A stretch of DNA of 64,000 nucleotides from Agmasoma carcini (nom. nud.) (lineage: Eukaryota; Microsporidia; Thelohaniidae). The notes beneath the pieces are model-generated. The model did not search any database. It was not told the origin of the DNA and saw nothing but the letters and a program-made list of their open reading frames with translations. The stretch is from positions 28,181-92,180 of the forward strand of contig JAOXFI010000016.1 of the NCBI GenBank assembly GCA_029232285.1, written 5' to 3'. Each line of letters starts with the position of its first letter. Position 1 is the stretch's first letter. This document shows, in pieces, positions 45,845 through 54,809 of the stretch. Both the position numbers and the translations under genes were made by a program.

Positions 45845-46300
45845 AATATTTTTAAATTTAATAAACCACCCTTTTTTAAAATATATTTTGTCTGTGACAA
45901 ATACATTCAATTATGGAGTGTACTCATGAATCTACAAAATTGTAAGAATGATTTAATAATGAATCAAAAGCAGTAGCATAATTTTATTAATAATCAATCA
46001 TAAAATTGAATTATCATTTCTGTTTTCTATCAATCCATAAAACATTTGCATGTCTCTCTTTCAATGTTACCAACCATCAAATAACATATTTCTACTCTTC
46101 CTCTATCATTTTGTGTATATGTTATCATGTTATCACTTCCCATATTATAAAAAGAAATTTTTTTCTAGATTTTCAATACTAATCTTTTTAGTACAGCCGT
46201 TACATTTCCAATAAAATCTTTATATGACGAGTCTTCATTTATTTAAAAATTTAATTCTTTTTAAGTTGTAAGTATAAAAATCTTCACTCATTGGATAATT
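45845..46300 (-). mobile_element. Merlin remnant related to the copy at 6.5-7.2 kb
   Basis: The minus strand shows FYWKCNGCTKKISIENLEKN (knuckle) and a central NDRGRVEICYLMVGNIERET. Both correspond to blocks of the 6.5-7.2 kb copy (KCSGCTKR and NNRRRVKRVLGW). It is more eroded at the C-terminal end. Confidence 0.5.
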
Positions 46301-46317
46301 CAAGATTTCATTGAAAG

Positions 46318-46428
46318 TATAAACTAACTAACTGACTGACTAACTAACTAACTGACTGACTAACTAACTAACTGACTGACTAACTAACTGACTGACTGAC
46401 TAACTAACTAACTAACTGACTAACTTTT
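46318..46428. repeat. AACTAACTGACTGACT tandem array
   Basis: A 110-bp array of AACT and GACT tetramers in an alternating pattern, with no gene. Confidence 0.85.
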
Positions 46429-46552
46429 TTTATTACATATTCTAACAATATTTTAAAAATTTGAATTTTTAAATTTTATCCCCCTTGTATTACTTTTAAT
46501 CCTTAAAATATAATCAATCGTATTACAACAGGGGTAATGATAATAAGACCTA

Positions 46553-47044
46553 CCACTGCTCATAGTCAGGACATGTCGGTCATGTCGGTCATAGTCGGTC
46601 ATAGTCAGTCATGTCGGTCATGTCGGTCATGTCGGTCATGTCGGTCATGTCGGTCATGTAGTCGGTCATAGCCAGGTCATAGCCAGGTCATAGTCATGTA
46701 GCCACGCCATCATAGCCAGGTCATATCCATGTAGTCGGTCATGTCGGTCATCGTCAGTCATGTAGTCAGGTCATAGCCAGGTCATATCCATGTAGTCAGG
46801 TCATAGTCAGTCATAGTCATGTAGCCACGCCATCATAGCCAGGTCATATCCATGTAGTCGGTCATGTCGGTCATGTCGGTCATCGTCAGTCATGTAGTCA
46901 GGTCATAGCCAGGTCATATCCATGTAGTCAGTCATAGTCAGTCATGGTCAGTCATGGTCATGTAGCCAGGTCATGTAGTCAGGTCATCCATGTAGCCACA
47001 ACATGATAGCCAGATCATAGTCAGGTCATATCCATGTAGTTAGA
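46553..47044. repeat. GTCA-based minisatellite with higher-order units
   Basis: Variants of GGTCATGTC, AGTCATAGTC and CAGGTCATATCCATGTA repeat over nearly 500 bp. A longer unit of about 140 bp (from CACGCCATCATAGCCAGGTC) is present twice, so there is higher-order structure. Confidence 0.8.
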
Positions 47045-47088
47045 TCATAAATATTTATTACAAATTAAATAAATCTATTTATTTTTCT

Positions 47089-47355
47089 TTAAAAAAAACC
47101 CACAATGCAAATCAAAATTATCATGATAACAAATCCCAATATTTTATAAATTCTACTGTTTGACTTCTCTTCAATATTTCTTATCATATTTTCATTTGTA
47201 TCAAAAGCTTCCATTCTATTTTCTAATTTAGTTCCAATAGGTGATAAAGAATAACCAGATTCATCTTTAATTTCATAAATCTTTCTAGATTTCTTTATAT
47301 CATCTTCAATAGTTTTAACTAATATTTCAAACTCATCATACTCTTCATTTTTCAT
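47089..47355 (-). CDS. Tail-anchored small protein, possibly SNARE-like
   Basis: 88 residues: a charged, predicted-helical cytosolic part (MKNEEYDEFEILVKTIEDDI to RNIEEKSNSR) and a single C-terminal hydrophobic segment (ILGFVIMIILICIVGFF). The topology and heptad-like spacing of the part near residues 40-66 (LENRMEAFDTNENMIRNIEE) fit a Q-SNARE such as Bet1, Sft1 or Tlg1, but the match is too weak to name. Another tail-anchored protein is possible. It follows the GTCA array and lies downstream of the solenoid gene in the same orientation. Confidence 0.5.
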   Translation of the reverse strand: MKNEEYDEFEILVKTIEDDIKKSRKIYEIKDESGYSLSPIGTKLENRMEAFDTNENMIRNIEEKSNSRIYKILGFVIMIILICIVGFF

Positions 47356-47399
47356 AAAACAAAAATTAAATTCTTAAATAAATAGAAAAGGAGTTAAAA

Positions 47400-47650
47400 A
47401 AGGAGAAAATATAATATTTAATGTGATAGTATTATTGATGCATAAAATGATGCATAAAAAATATAATGCATAAAAAATATAATGATGCATAAATAATATA
47501 ATGATGCATAAATATAAATAATTCTAATAATGCATAAAATGATGCATAAATATAAATAATTCTAATAATGCATAAAATGATGCATAAATAATAATATAAT
47601 ATGCATAAATATAAAATGCATAAATAATATAAAATACATAATATATAATA
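47400..47650. repeat. ATGCATAAA-rich spacer
   Basis: More than ten ATGCATAAA motifs lie in 240 bp between two minus-strand genes. A unit of about 50 bp (TGCATAAATATAAATAATTC) is duplicated near 47,505-47,590. Confidence 0.6.
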
Positions 47651-47682
47651 TTATTATATTATTATTATTAAGATAATCATTT

Positions 47683-49806
47683 CTAAAATTCAAAATTTAA
47701 TTCTTCTGATGGTTCAAATATTTTTTTCTTCAAAATCACGCCCTGTGATTTAACTTTATTTTCGTCTTCAAACATTTTTGAATATTTAATAGCTCTAAAA
47801 TCAGAAAAATAATCTTTAGCTGCACTTAAGGCACTCTTACCCTTTAATTTCATGTATTGAACCTTAAAACTGCTAACATCCTTGCCAATGACAGTATAAA
47901 AGGCCTCTACTGAATCAGGTTGAACCAAACAATGTATTAATGAATGTAATATGACACTTTGACATTCATGCTCATTTGTATTGTATAATTTTAACAAAAA
48001 ATAAATTGCCTTTGAAGTATGGAAATTATTTTTAAAGTTAAGAAAAATATGTAAAATTCTTAAGAGAAGTGGTGAATAATCAATAATAAACAAGTTGATG
48101 ATGTTATTAATGATTAAATTAAGATCAGTCCTCTCCAATACTGATATTAAACTTCTTAAAGCATTGTAATATGATTCATGATCAATAAATATTTCATATT
48201 CATTAACTAGTCTTTGAATTTGTTTTTCTATAAAAAATTGAGAATGTTGTAAGGTTATTAGTAGGTCATTGTTGAAGTACATTAAATCATCATAAGAATA
48301 GTTATCCATATTTGCATAAATATATTCTAATACGTTGTCAGGACATTTGAGTATGTTAAGAATGGCAAAGCATCTATCAAAAGGCTTAGAAGACATGAAT
48401 AAAGTGATAAAAGATGTTTTATGTTGTGAATAAGTGTTATAAGACCTTCTTAAGTATAAATGAAACCTTTTAACCTTATCTAAGTCCCATACAGTAAAAT
48501 CTTCAATAATATTTAATTTTAAAAAACAAAGAGCAATTAAATCATTATGAGGATTTGTATAAATGCAATTATCACAAGGATTTGATGATTTTATTTCTAA
48601 TAATTTTTTTAATAAATTTTCAGAAATATTATTAATATTAGAATTATTAGAAATATTAAAATTATCACTATTATGTTTATCATTATCTTCATATTTCAAA
48701 TATATTTGATATGACACCTTTATATCATTATCCGTCTTAATATCAAATATTTCATTCCTAACATCAACACCTTTCATCAAATCTACCATTTTCTTATTAA
48801 CTTTCTTACTCAAATCAAAATTATTCATTTTTTCTAATAAATTCTTATTTTTTTGTACTTTTTTATAAACTTTGTTCAATATCAATAAAATCACATCATC
48901 TTCATATTTATCTTCATAAACATGCAAAAATTGTAATAATTCTTCAAAATAATTATTAATTACAACATTGTAAAGCATATCAAAATACTTACCACTCTTA
49001 AATTCTAACGTTCTCACCAAAATAGTCTCTACCAAACAATTATTACCACTCTCCATCAATACTTGACTGAAAAATGATAAAAAACTCGTCTCTGATGCAT
49101 TATAAGCATATTTATAGCTTCTATTATTAAAATATTTCTTATTTTCAAATATTTGAACCAATAAATCATCACTTTCTAAATTTTCAATCTCTAATCTTTC
49201 AAAATCAATCTTAAAATTATGCTTTAAAGCTTCATCTATAAAATTTATGCAAATACATGAATAATTTTTAAAATTTGCATAAATTTGATCAATATTAAAA
49301 TTAGCAGGTAAAATCTTAAGTAAATGAATATAGATTTGAACTACATCAGAATTAAACAAAGACGTCCTAAAATTAACCATACCAACTATCTTTTTAAGTT
49401 CTTGCTGTCTATTTTTAGTTATTTCACCGTTAAAATTGATTTGTTCTAGAAGGTCATTAAAAACTTTTATGCCAAATATAGAATTAAAGTCAAAATTATA
49501 ATCAGTAAAGATAGTTGGATAATAATACAAGAAACATAAGTTATAGACACGTATAACCATCGGAGACTGATATGGAAGCAAAGACTTCACTAATTCTAGC
49601 TCATTTGTAATGTTCTGCTTTAAATTTTTAATTCTAAGTTCTAAAATACGTATAACGTAATTATGTAGATGTGGTTTTTGAAGGTAAGGAAGTAAAGGAT
49701 CAGTGGTTTTATCATTTACAAGTGAATCTACGCAGTTTTCCAAGTCTGGAAGGTAATTTGGATCTTTTAGAACAAGATTTGCAAGTTGTTCTAAATCTTT
49801 GTGCAT
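47683..49806 (-). CDS. Large alpha-solenoid protein, possibly karyopherin/exportin-like
   Basis: 707 residues with no low-complexity except an Asn-rich insert near residues 385-400. Almost the whole chain is predicted-helical with leucine-rich amphipathic pairs (for example LHNYVIRILELRIKNLKQ and PLLLRILHIFLNFKNNF), as in HEAT/ARM solenoids. The N-terminal layout recalls the exportin Xpo1 region, but I cannot match a specific karyopherin, so this is a weak suggestion. Vesicle-coat or nucleoporin solenoids are alternatives. The ATG is preceded by AAAAAATTTTACCCA, the same start context as other real genes. Confidence 0.55.
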   Translation of the reverse strand: MHKDLEQLANLVLKDPNYLPDLENCVDSLVNDKTTDPLLPYLQKPHLHNYVIRILELRIKNLKQNITNELELVKSLLPYQSPMVIRVYNLCFLYYYPTIFTDYNFDFNSIFGIKVFNDLLEQINFNGEITKNRQQELKKIVGMVNFRTSLFNSDVVQIYIHLLKILPANFNIDQIYANFKNYSCICINFIDEALKHNFKIDFERLEIENLESDDLLVQIFENKKYFNNRSYKYAYNASETSFLSFFSQVLMESGNNCLVETILVRTLEFKSGKYFDMLYNVVINNYFEELLQFLHVYEDKYEDDVILLILNKVYKKVQKNKNLLEKMNNFDLSKKVNKKMVDLMKGVDVRNEIFDIKTDNDIKVSYQIYLKYEDNDKHNSDNFNISNNSNINNISENLLKKLLEIKSSNPCDNCIYTNPHNDLIALCFLKLNIIEDFTVWDLDKVKRFHLYLRRSYNTYSQHKTSFITLFMSSKPFDRCFAILNILKCPDNVLEYIYANMDNYSYDDLMYFNNDLLITLQHSQFFIEKQIQRLVNEYEIFIDHESYYNALRSLISVLERTDLNLIINNIINLFIIDYSPLLLRILHIFLNFKNNFHTSKAIYFLLKLYNTNEHECQSVILHSLIHCLVQPDSVEAFYTVIGKDVSSFKVQYMKLKGKSALSAAKDYFSDFRAIKYSKMFEDENKVKSQGVILKKKIFEPSEELNFEF

Positions 49807-49821
49807 TGGGTAAAATTTTTT
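49807..49821 (-). promoter_or_regulatory. AAAAAATTTTACCC start-proximal motif
   Basis: On the minus strand this motif ends one base before the ATG of the solenoid gene. Similar sequences precede BRF1 (AAAAAATTTTTTACT), MTQ2 (AAAAAATTTTAC) and others. Confidence 0.45.
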
Positions 49822-49929
49822 GAATGTTAAATATGAAATTTAATGTTTTAGAATTTTAAGTGGTTAAAGTGAAATTATGAATCTAAAACATTATGTGATT
49901 AGTTATATTGATGAAGTTAAACTATAATA

Positions 49930-50285
49930 TGATTAGGGTATGACCATGTGACCTTGACCGACTATGACCGACTATGACCGACATGACCGACATGACCGAC
50001 TATGATCTACTATAACCTGACCTTGACATTATATGACCGACATGACCATGTGACCCGAGTATAACCTGACCATGTGACCTGATTATGACTTGACCCTGAC
50101 CACGTGATCCTGACCGACTATGACCATGTGATCCGAGTATAACCCGATTATAACCATGTGACCTTGACCGACCATGACCGACATGACCGACATGACCGAC
50201 ATGACCGACATGACCGACATGACCGACTATGATCGAATATGACCAACTATGACCTGACGATAACCGACTATGACCAATACATAGA
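49930..50285. repeat. ATGACCGAC minisatellite
   Basis: Variants of ATGACCGACATGACC and TATGACCATGTGACC, purest at 50,175-50,225 where a 10-bp unit GACATGACC(A) repeats. Overlapping open frames are repeat translation. Confidence 0.85.
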
Positions 50286-50302
50286 ATAACTAACAAATAA
50301 TA

Positions 50303-50330
50303 TTATAATGTGAGTTCGAACCTCACTAAA
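50303..50330 (+). other. Orphan tRNA T-arm-like hairpin
   Basis: GTGAG TTCGAAC CTCAC at about 50,311-50,327 has the exact geometry of a tRNA T-arm (5-bp stem, 7-base loop TTCGAAC). No anticodon arm, D-arm or matching 5' acceptor strand is found in the preceding 60 bases, which belong to the minisatellite. It may be a tRNA 3' fragment or chance. Confidence 0.4.
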
Positions 50331-50671
50331 GCAAGTTGTTATGAAATAACTTATTTATGTACAAGTATCTAAAAATATAAAAGTTTACAAAAATACCATC
50401 CCTTTTATGATGAATAAATAAAATAAGAGATCCATGAATATGAGTTTGTATATTTAATAATTGTAGAATAATTATGATTTATATTTTTATATTATAAGAA
50501 CAGGTCTTGCATAATTTTTATAAATTTTATTTTTAAATAATTTGCATAAATAAAAAATATAACTAAAATATAATTATTGATTATTGATTGTTTCATATCA
50601 TTTAATGATGTATCACATTTCAACTGATAAGCCAATAAAAATTATTTTTATATGAAAAAAAGTTTCAAGAC

Positions 50672-50962
50672 ATGAACTCAAATGTTTTAGTTGAAGTTTG
50701 CAAGTACAAAATGTTAATTAAAGGTTGTGAAACTGTTAAGTTAATTTTAAGAAACAATAAAAAACTTATTAAACAAATTTTAGAAAAAAAATTAGACAAT
50801 AGAATTACAATTGAAGATTTAAAGAAAAAAAATATTTTAGTAGAAATAAAAGAAAAAGGAATGTATGAAAAGGTGTCACCTAATTTAGAGTCAAGAGTGA
50901 GAATGTTAGATTTTTTTTATAAGAGAAGAATGATAATAGAAAAATTAAAATTACATGAGTGA
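50672..50962 (+). CDS. Small RPEL-motif protein
   Basis: 96 residues. Residues 33-56 (LIKQILEKKLDNRITIEDLK, then KKNIL) follow the RPEL consensus 'L..kL..RP....L..rnIL', with R44, L50 and the final NIL kept and Pro replaced by Ile45. The next part (KVSPNLESRVRMLDFFYKRR) fits the 'aP.lqa...eLek....d.L' linker seen between repeats of fungal RPEL proteins. RPEL motifs bind G-actin in animal MRTF and Phactr proteins; fungal members are little studied. Only one repeat is present. Function in this organism is inference. Confidence 0.6.
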   Translation: MNSNVLVEVCKYKMLIKGCETVKLILRNNKKLIKQILEKKLDNRITIEDLKKKNILVEIKEKGMYEKVSPNLESRVRMLDFFYKRRMIIEKLKLHE

Positions 50963-50984
50963 AGGTGTATATGTATGCATAACT

Positions 50985-51135
50985 AAAATATTTATGCAGA
51001 AATAAAATTTGTTTTCATAATTAACTAACTTACATATATTCGTAATTAAAATATTTATGCATAACTAACATATATGCATAACTAAAATATTTATGCATAA
51101 TTAAAATATTTATTCATAATTAAAATATTTATTCA
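50985..51135. repeat. Repeats of ATATTTATGCATAACTAA
   Basis: About seven copies of a unit near 20 bp containing ATGCATAA or ATTCATAA between two convergent genes. Confidence 0.6.
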
Positions 51136-51174
51136 TAACTATAATTTTTCATTTTCTTAACTTTTATATTTTTT

Positions 51175-51450
51175 TTATCCTATAAAAGATTTTATAACCC
51201 AAAGCAAAAGTAAACCAACCACAAGTCCAGCTATGCATAACCATTTTGCATATTCATAAAACCACTTCCATTTTGTTTCTTCAGCTGTTTTTTCTAAACT
51301 TTTAGTACTCTTTTGTAATGACATTGTATTTTGTAACACTCTTTCATTTAACTTACCTAAATCATGCGTTTGTTTAAGTCTGTCCTTTAATTGGTTTTGT
51401 AATGCATTAACTTCTGCATCAATCTTTGCTGTTATATCATCTTCATCCAT
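51175..51450 (-). CDS. VAMP/synaptobrevin-like tail-anchored protein
   Basis: 91 residues: a short acidic N-terminus, a heptad-containing helix (DLGKLNERVLQNTMSLQKST, then KSLEKTAEETKWKW) and a C-terminal membrane anchor (LCIAGLVVGLLLLWVIKSFI). L-x-K-L-x-E-R and the Trp-containing juxtamembrane segment line up with the second half of the SNARE motif of synaptobrevins. In that alignment the zero-layer position falls on Gln (KQTHDL), not the usual Arg, and the N-terminal half of the motif is short. It may be an atypical SNARE or another tail-anchored coiled coil. Confidence 0.5.
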   Translation of the reverse strand: MDEDDITAKIDAEVNALQNQLKDRLKQTHDLGKLNERVLQNTMSLQKSTKSLEKTAEETKWKWFYEYAKWLCIAGLVVGLLLLWVIKSFIG

Positions 51451-51579
51451 TTGTTTGTTATGTTTTAATGTATTTGATAAACATTATTTGTTTCATAATC
51501 AATGATTTTTTTTTGTATGCATAAATTATTTGTATGCATAATAATTTTCATAAAATAGTATTTTTTGTATGCATAAAAA

Positions 51580-52692
51580 TTATTCACCTTCAAAATCATC
51601 AAATAAACTTTCTATTGCTGCATAATTTAACTTACTTGATATTTTCTTATCTAATGAATTCAACGCTTCTTCTACACTAGAAAAACCACTCCTCTTTTTC
51701 CTAATCCTTGTTTTCTTATTAATTCTCTTTCTACTAGCCATTTCCTTCACATATTCTTCATATTGATCTTCCCACATCATTTTTCTATCAAAAATTTCTT
51801 CATCATCTAAAATCTCATCATCCACATCAAATTCTTTAATTTCAGATTCATTTTCAATTATTTTGTTGTTTTTCTTACCAAATTTAATTACTGGTGGGTT
51901 TTCTTCAATTTCTAACCATAAATCTTTAAATTCACCAATATCAAGTTCAGCAGAAGCAGTTTCTTTCATTTCTTTAAGTCTTTTTTGTATTGTTACTGGT
52001 GATGAATGTACTACTCTACATACATCAGATATTGATCTTGGATCATTTAAAATACGACTAGCCACCAAAAGAGCTGCTCCACACGATATATTTGGTTTTC
52101 TACCCTCTAATATCCAATCAACTTCCATCCTTCTTAATATTCTTTTAGATAATTGCAATATTTCATAATTCTTAAACTTTAGATTTTCATAGAATCTCTG
52201 CAAAAATATTGTGTAGTCAAGACTTGGCACTTTACCAATCACTTTACATATTTTATTGTACATATCACCAATCTTAAACACATTTATTCCTAACATAGAA
52301 CTTATATCAATTATTAGAATAGTTACCTTGTTCTTTCTACAGGCAATGTATACACAAGCACTAAGAGTGTATATAATTGATTTACCTTTAGATATGTTGC
52401 TTGGTAACAATAATTTGTATATTCTAAAGGCTTCATCTTGAAAATCAACATTAAGCTTTAAGCATATGTTTGAAATTGTATTTTTTATGTAAAAACTAGA
52501 ATCTACATATTTAGTTCCTATGTTTTGATTATCAAGACTAATTATTTTACCATGCATAGCATTAGTAAGAGAATCAAACTGTAAAGCATCTACAAGATTG
52601 TTTTCCATTACAAAACCACAAATCTCACAGTATTGACAGCCTCTTGTGTTATCTATTGAAAATTCTTTGGATCCACAGTTGGAGCATATCAT
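51580..52692 (-). CDS. BRF1: TFIIIB subunit BRF1
   Basis: 370 residues. BRF1 recruits RNA polymerase III with TBP and Bdp1. The zinc ribbon at the N-terminus has Cys3, Cys6, Cys22 and Cys25. Two cyclin-like repeats follow at about residues 70-160 (with IIYTLSACVYIACRKNKVTI) and 165-250 (with SCGAALLVASRI and VVHSSPVTIQKRLKEM). The C-terminal block (about 305-370) has MMWEDQYEEYVKEM, RKKRSGFSSVEEALNSL, KISSKLNYAAIESLFDD. This 'S.KINYd.l..LF' block is the Brf1 TBP-binding homology region, which separates it from TFIIB. It is about 220 residues shorter than yeast Brf1. The start context is AAAAAATTTTTTACT before the ATG. Confidence 0.93.
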   Translation of the reverse strand: MICSNCGSKEFSIDNTRGCQYCEICGFVMENNLVDALQFDSLTNAMHGKIISLDNQNIGTKYVDSSFYIKNTISNICLKLNVDFQDEAFRIYKLLLPSNISKGKSIIYTLSACVYIACRKNKVTILIIDISSMLGINVFKIGDMYNKICKVIGKVPSLDYTIFLQRFYENLKFKNYEILQLSKRILRRMEVDWILEGRKPNISCGAALLVASRILNDPRSISDVCRVVHSSPVTIQKRLKEMKETASAELDIGEFKDLWLEIEENPPVIKFGKKNNKIIENESEIKEFDVDDEILDDEEIFDRKMMWEDQYEEYVKEMASRKRINKKTRIRKKRSGFSSVEEALNSLDKKISSKLNYAAIESLFDDFEGE

Positions 52693-52744
52693 AGTAAAAA
52701 ATTTTTTTATTTATTTATTTTGCATAAATTTATGCAAATACCGT

Positions 52745-53275
52745 CCACACTATATATAGCCACAATATCATAGTCACATCGTCACATCGTCACATCGTCA
52801 CATTGTCACATCGTCACATCGTCACATCATCACATCATCACATCATCACATCGTCACATCGTCACATCGTCACACTATCATAGTCACATTGTCACATCGT
52901 CACATCGTCACATCGTCACATCGTCACATCGTCACATCGTCACATCGTCACATTGTCACATCGTCACATTGTCACATCGTCACATTGTCACATCGTCACA
53001 CTATCATAGTCACATTGTCCCATTGTCACATCATCTCATCATCTCATCATCACAGCGTCACATCATCCCATCGTTAAATCATCCAATCATCCAATCATCC
53101 ACTCATCCAATCATCTAATCATCCACTCATCCAATCATCTAATCATCCACTCATCCAATCATCCAATCATCCAATCATCCAATCGTATAATCGTCACATC
53201 ATCCCATCACTAAATCATCCACTCATCCAATCATCTAATCATCCAATCATCCAATCACCAAATTATCAAATAACA
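52745..53275. repeat. GTCACATC / ATCCAATC minisatellite
   Basis: The left part (52,760-53,050) is an array of GTCACATC and GTCACATT 8-mers; the right part (53,060-53,270) is ATCCAATC and ATCCACTC 8-mers. The register is the same 8-bp period with a switch of motif. The plus-strand Ser/His-rich open frame is repeat translation. Confidence 0.85.
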
Positions 53276-53291
53276 ACATTGTATAAAAAAA

Positions 53292-53984
53292 TTATTTATT
53301 AAAAATTATAATTTTTATGCTACTCTTAGTAAGAACATACATTTTATCATCAATTAATTCTGTTTGTTTTATATTGTTAATTTTTCTTTTTTCATAAAAT
53401 TCACTATTTTTTTGATCAAAAATTATAAAATCATTTTTTACTTTAATTTGAAAATTATTATTTTCATAATCATTTTTTATATCATTTTTATTAATTATTG
53501 ATTTTTCTAAATTCCAATCATAAAATATTTTTTCATCATTTTTATATTTCAACTCAAATCCATTATTATAAATTTTCAAATCTTTAACTTCTTCTGCATC
53601 CAAATAATTTATAATTCCATCCAAATATTTTTTATTAAAATTATTTTCTAATAAAATTAATAAAAAATTGTAAATTAAAATTCTTAATTTTTTTATAATT
53701 TTCTTTCTTTTAAAAATTATAGAAAGTTCTAGAATTTTTCTATCACTTCTAAAAGAATTTCTATCAAATATTTCAATTGTATTAAATTTATCAAATATTA
53801 ATAAAAATTTAGAACTAACAGCAAATTCTTTACCATTTATGTCAATTTCTAAAAAAGATAGACTTTTATGGTCAATTTGTGATTTATTAGGATGAAAAGT
53901 GGGTAAAGCTTTATAAGGAATTAATTTATTCCTTTTATGGATTATTTCAATTATTTCATCTTTTAGATTTCTATTTAAATTCAT
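53292..53984 (-). CDS. Hypothetical protein, beta-rich
   Basis: A 230-residue protein with no recognised family. The sequence alternates predicted beta strands (FAVSSKFLLIFDKFNTIEIF, FIIFDQKNSEFYEK, MYVLTKSSIKIIIF) with a basic helical middle (FKRKKIIKKLRILIYNFLLI). The strand pattern recalls a degraded WD/beta-propeller protein, but this is a guess. Lys/Asn/Ile-rich composition is typical of fast-evolving genes here. Non-repetitive sequence and an A/T-rich upstream tract support a real gene. Confidence 0.6.
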   Translation of the reverse strand: MNLNRNLKDEIIEIIHKRNKLIPYKALPTFHPNKSQIDHKSLSFLEIDINGKEFAVSSKFLLIFDKFNTIEIFDRNSFRSDRKILELSIIFKRKKIIKKLRILIYNFLLILLENNFNKKYLDGIINYLDAEEVKDLKIYNNGFELKYKNDEKIFYDWNLEKSIINKNDIKNDYENNNFQIKVKNDFIIFDQKNSEFYEKRKINNIKQTELIDDKMYVLTKSSIKIIIFNK

Positions 53985-54034
53985 AATTATTTTTTTTATT
54001 TTTATTTTAAGTGTTTCAAGAAATAAATAATAAT

Positions 54035-54240
54035 AATTTAAAACATTTTATTTATGCAAATTCATTAAGTAATTGGTTATCATCATTAAGTATAATTGGC
54101 TATTGTATTTATGCAAATTTATTTATGCAAATGATTTAAATATTTATGCAAATTTAAGTAATTTATTTATGCAAATTCATTAAATATTTATGCAAATTTA
54201 AGTGGTTTATGCAATTTAAGTATTTTATTTATGTATCTAA
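54035..54240. repeat. ATTTATGCAAAT repeats upstream of MTQ2
   Basis: Eight or more copies of TTTATGCAAATT spaced 15-25 bp lie in the divergent spacer between the unknown gene and MTQ2. Sequence resembles an octamer-type site, but this may be simple repeat. Confidence 0.55.
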
Positions 54241-54273
54241 ATTATACTTAAAAAATTAACTAAAAAATTTTAC

Positions 54274-54777
54274 ATGAAATTTTATGAACCAGGAGAAGAT
54301 AGTTATACACTTATTAGTGCATTAGAAGAACAAAATATACATAATAAGACAATTTTAGACATTGGAAGTTCAACAGGTGTCATTTATGAATCATTTAAAG
54401 ATTTTAATTATGTTTTATCAACTGATACTAATAATTATGCATTATGCATAAATCAAAATAATAATAAAATAAATACAAATTTATTCAAAGGCATAAACCA
54501 AAGTAAATTTGATATTTCAATATTCAATCCTCCATACATACCAAATTCTAGTTGTAAAATCTTAGGAGGAATAGATTCAACAGGTACGGCAATAATTAAT
54601 GAATTTATTGATTCTGTGAATACAAAAATATTTTATTTATTGATAATCAAAGCTAATAATTATTTAAGCATTAGAGAAAGAATAATAAAAAGAAATTATG
54701 AAGTTGAAATTATAAAAGTAAGAAAAATATTAGGAGAAATGATAATAATATTAAGAGGAGTTAAGCAAGAAATGTAA
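54274..54777 (+). CDS. MTQ2: eRF1 glutamine methyltransferase catalytic subunit
   Basis: 167 residues of HemK/Mtq2 type. FYEPGEDSYTLISALEE at the start is the Mtq2 'YePaeDtfll..aL' motif. LDIGSSTG (28-35) is the SAM-binding motif I, STDTN (49-53) is the acidic motif II, and NPPY (85-88) is the active-site motif that binds the target Gln. Together with Trm112 the enzyme methylates the GGQ glutamine of eRF1. It is about 50 residues shorter than yeast Mtq2, mainly in loops. Usual motif I is D.GcGsG; here it is DIGSSTG. Confidence 0.9.
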   Translation: MKFYEPGEDSYTLISALEEQNIHNKTILDIGSSTGVIYESFKDFNYVLSTDTNNYALCINQNNNKINTNLFKGINQSKFDISIFNPPYIPNSSCKILGGIDSTGTAIINEFIDSVNTKIFYLLIIKANNYLSIRERIIKRNYEVEIIKVRKILGEMIIILRGVKQEM

Positions 54778-54809
54778 AAATTAATGAAATTATTTTAAAG
54801 TATTAAATT

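Noticed and set aside
52760..53050. CRISPR-like array
   Set aside because: Units are contiguous 8-mers with no unique spacers, and the organism is eukaryotic.
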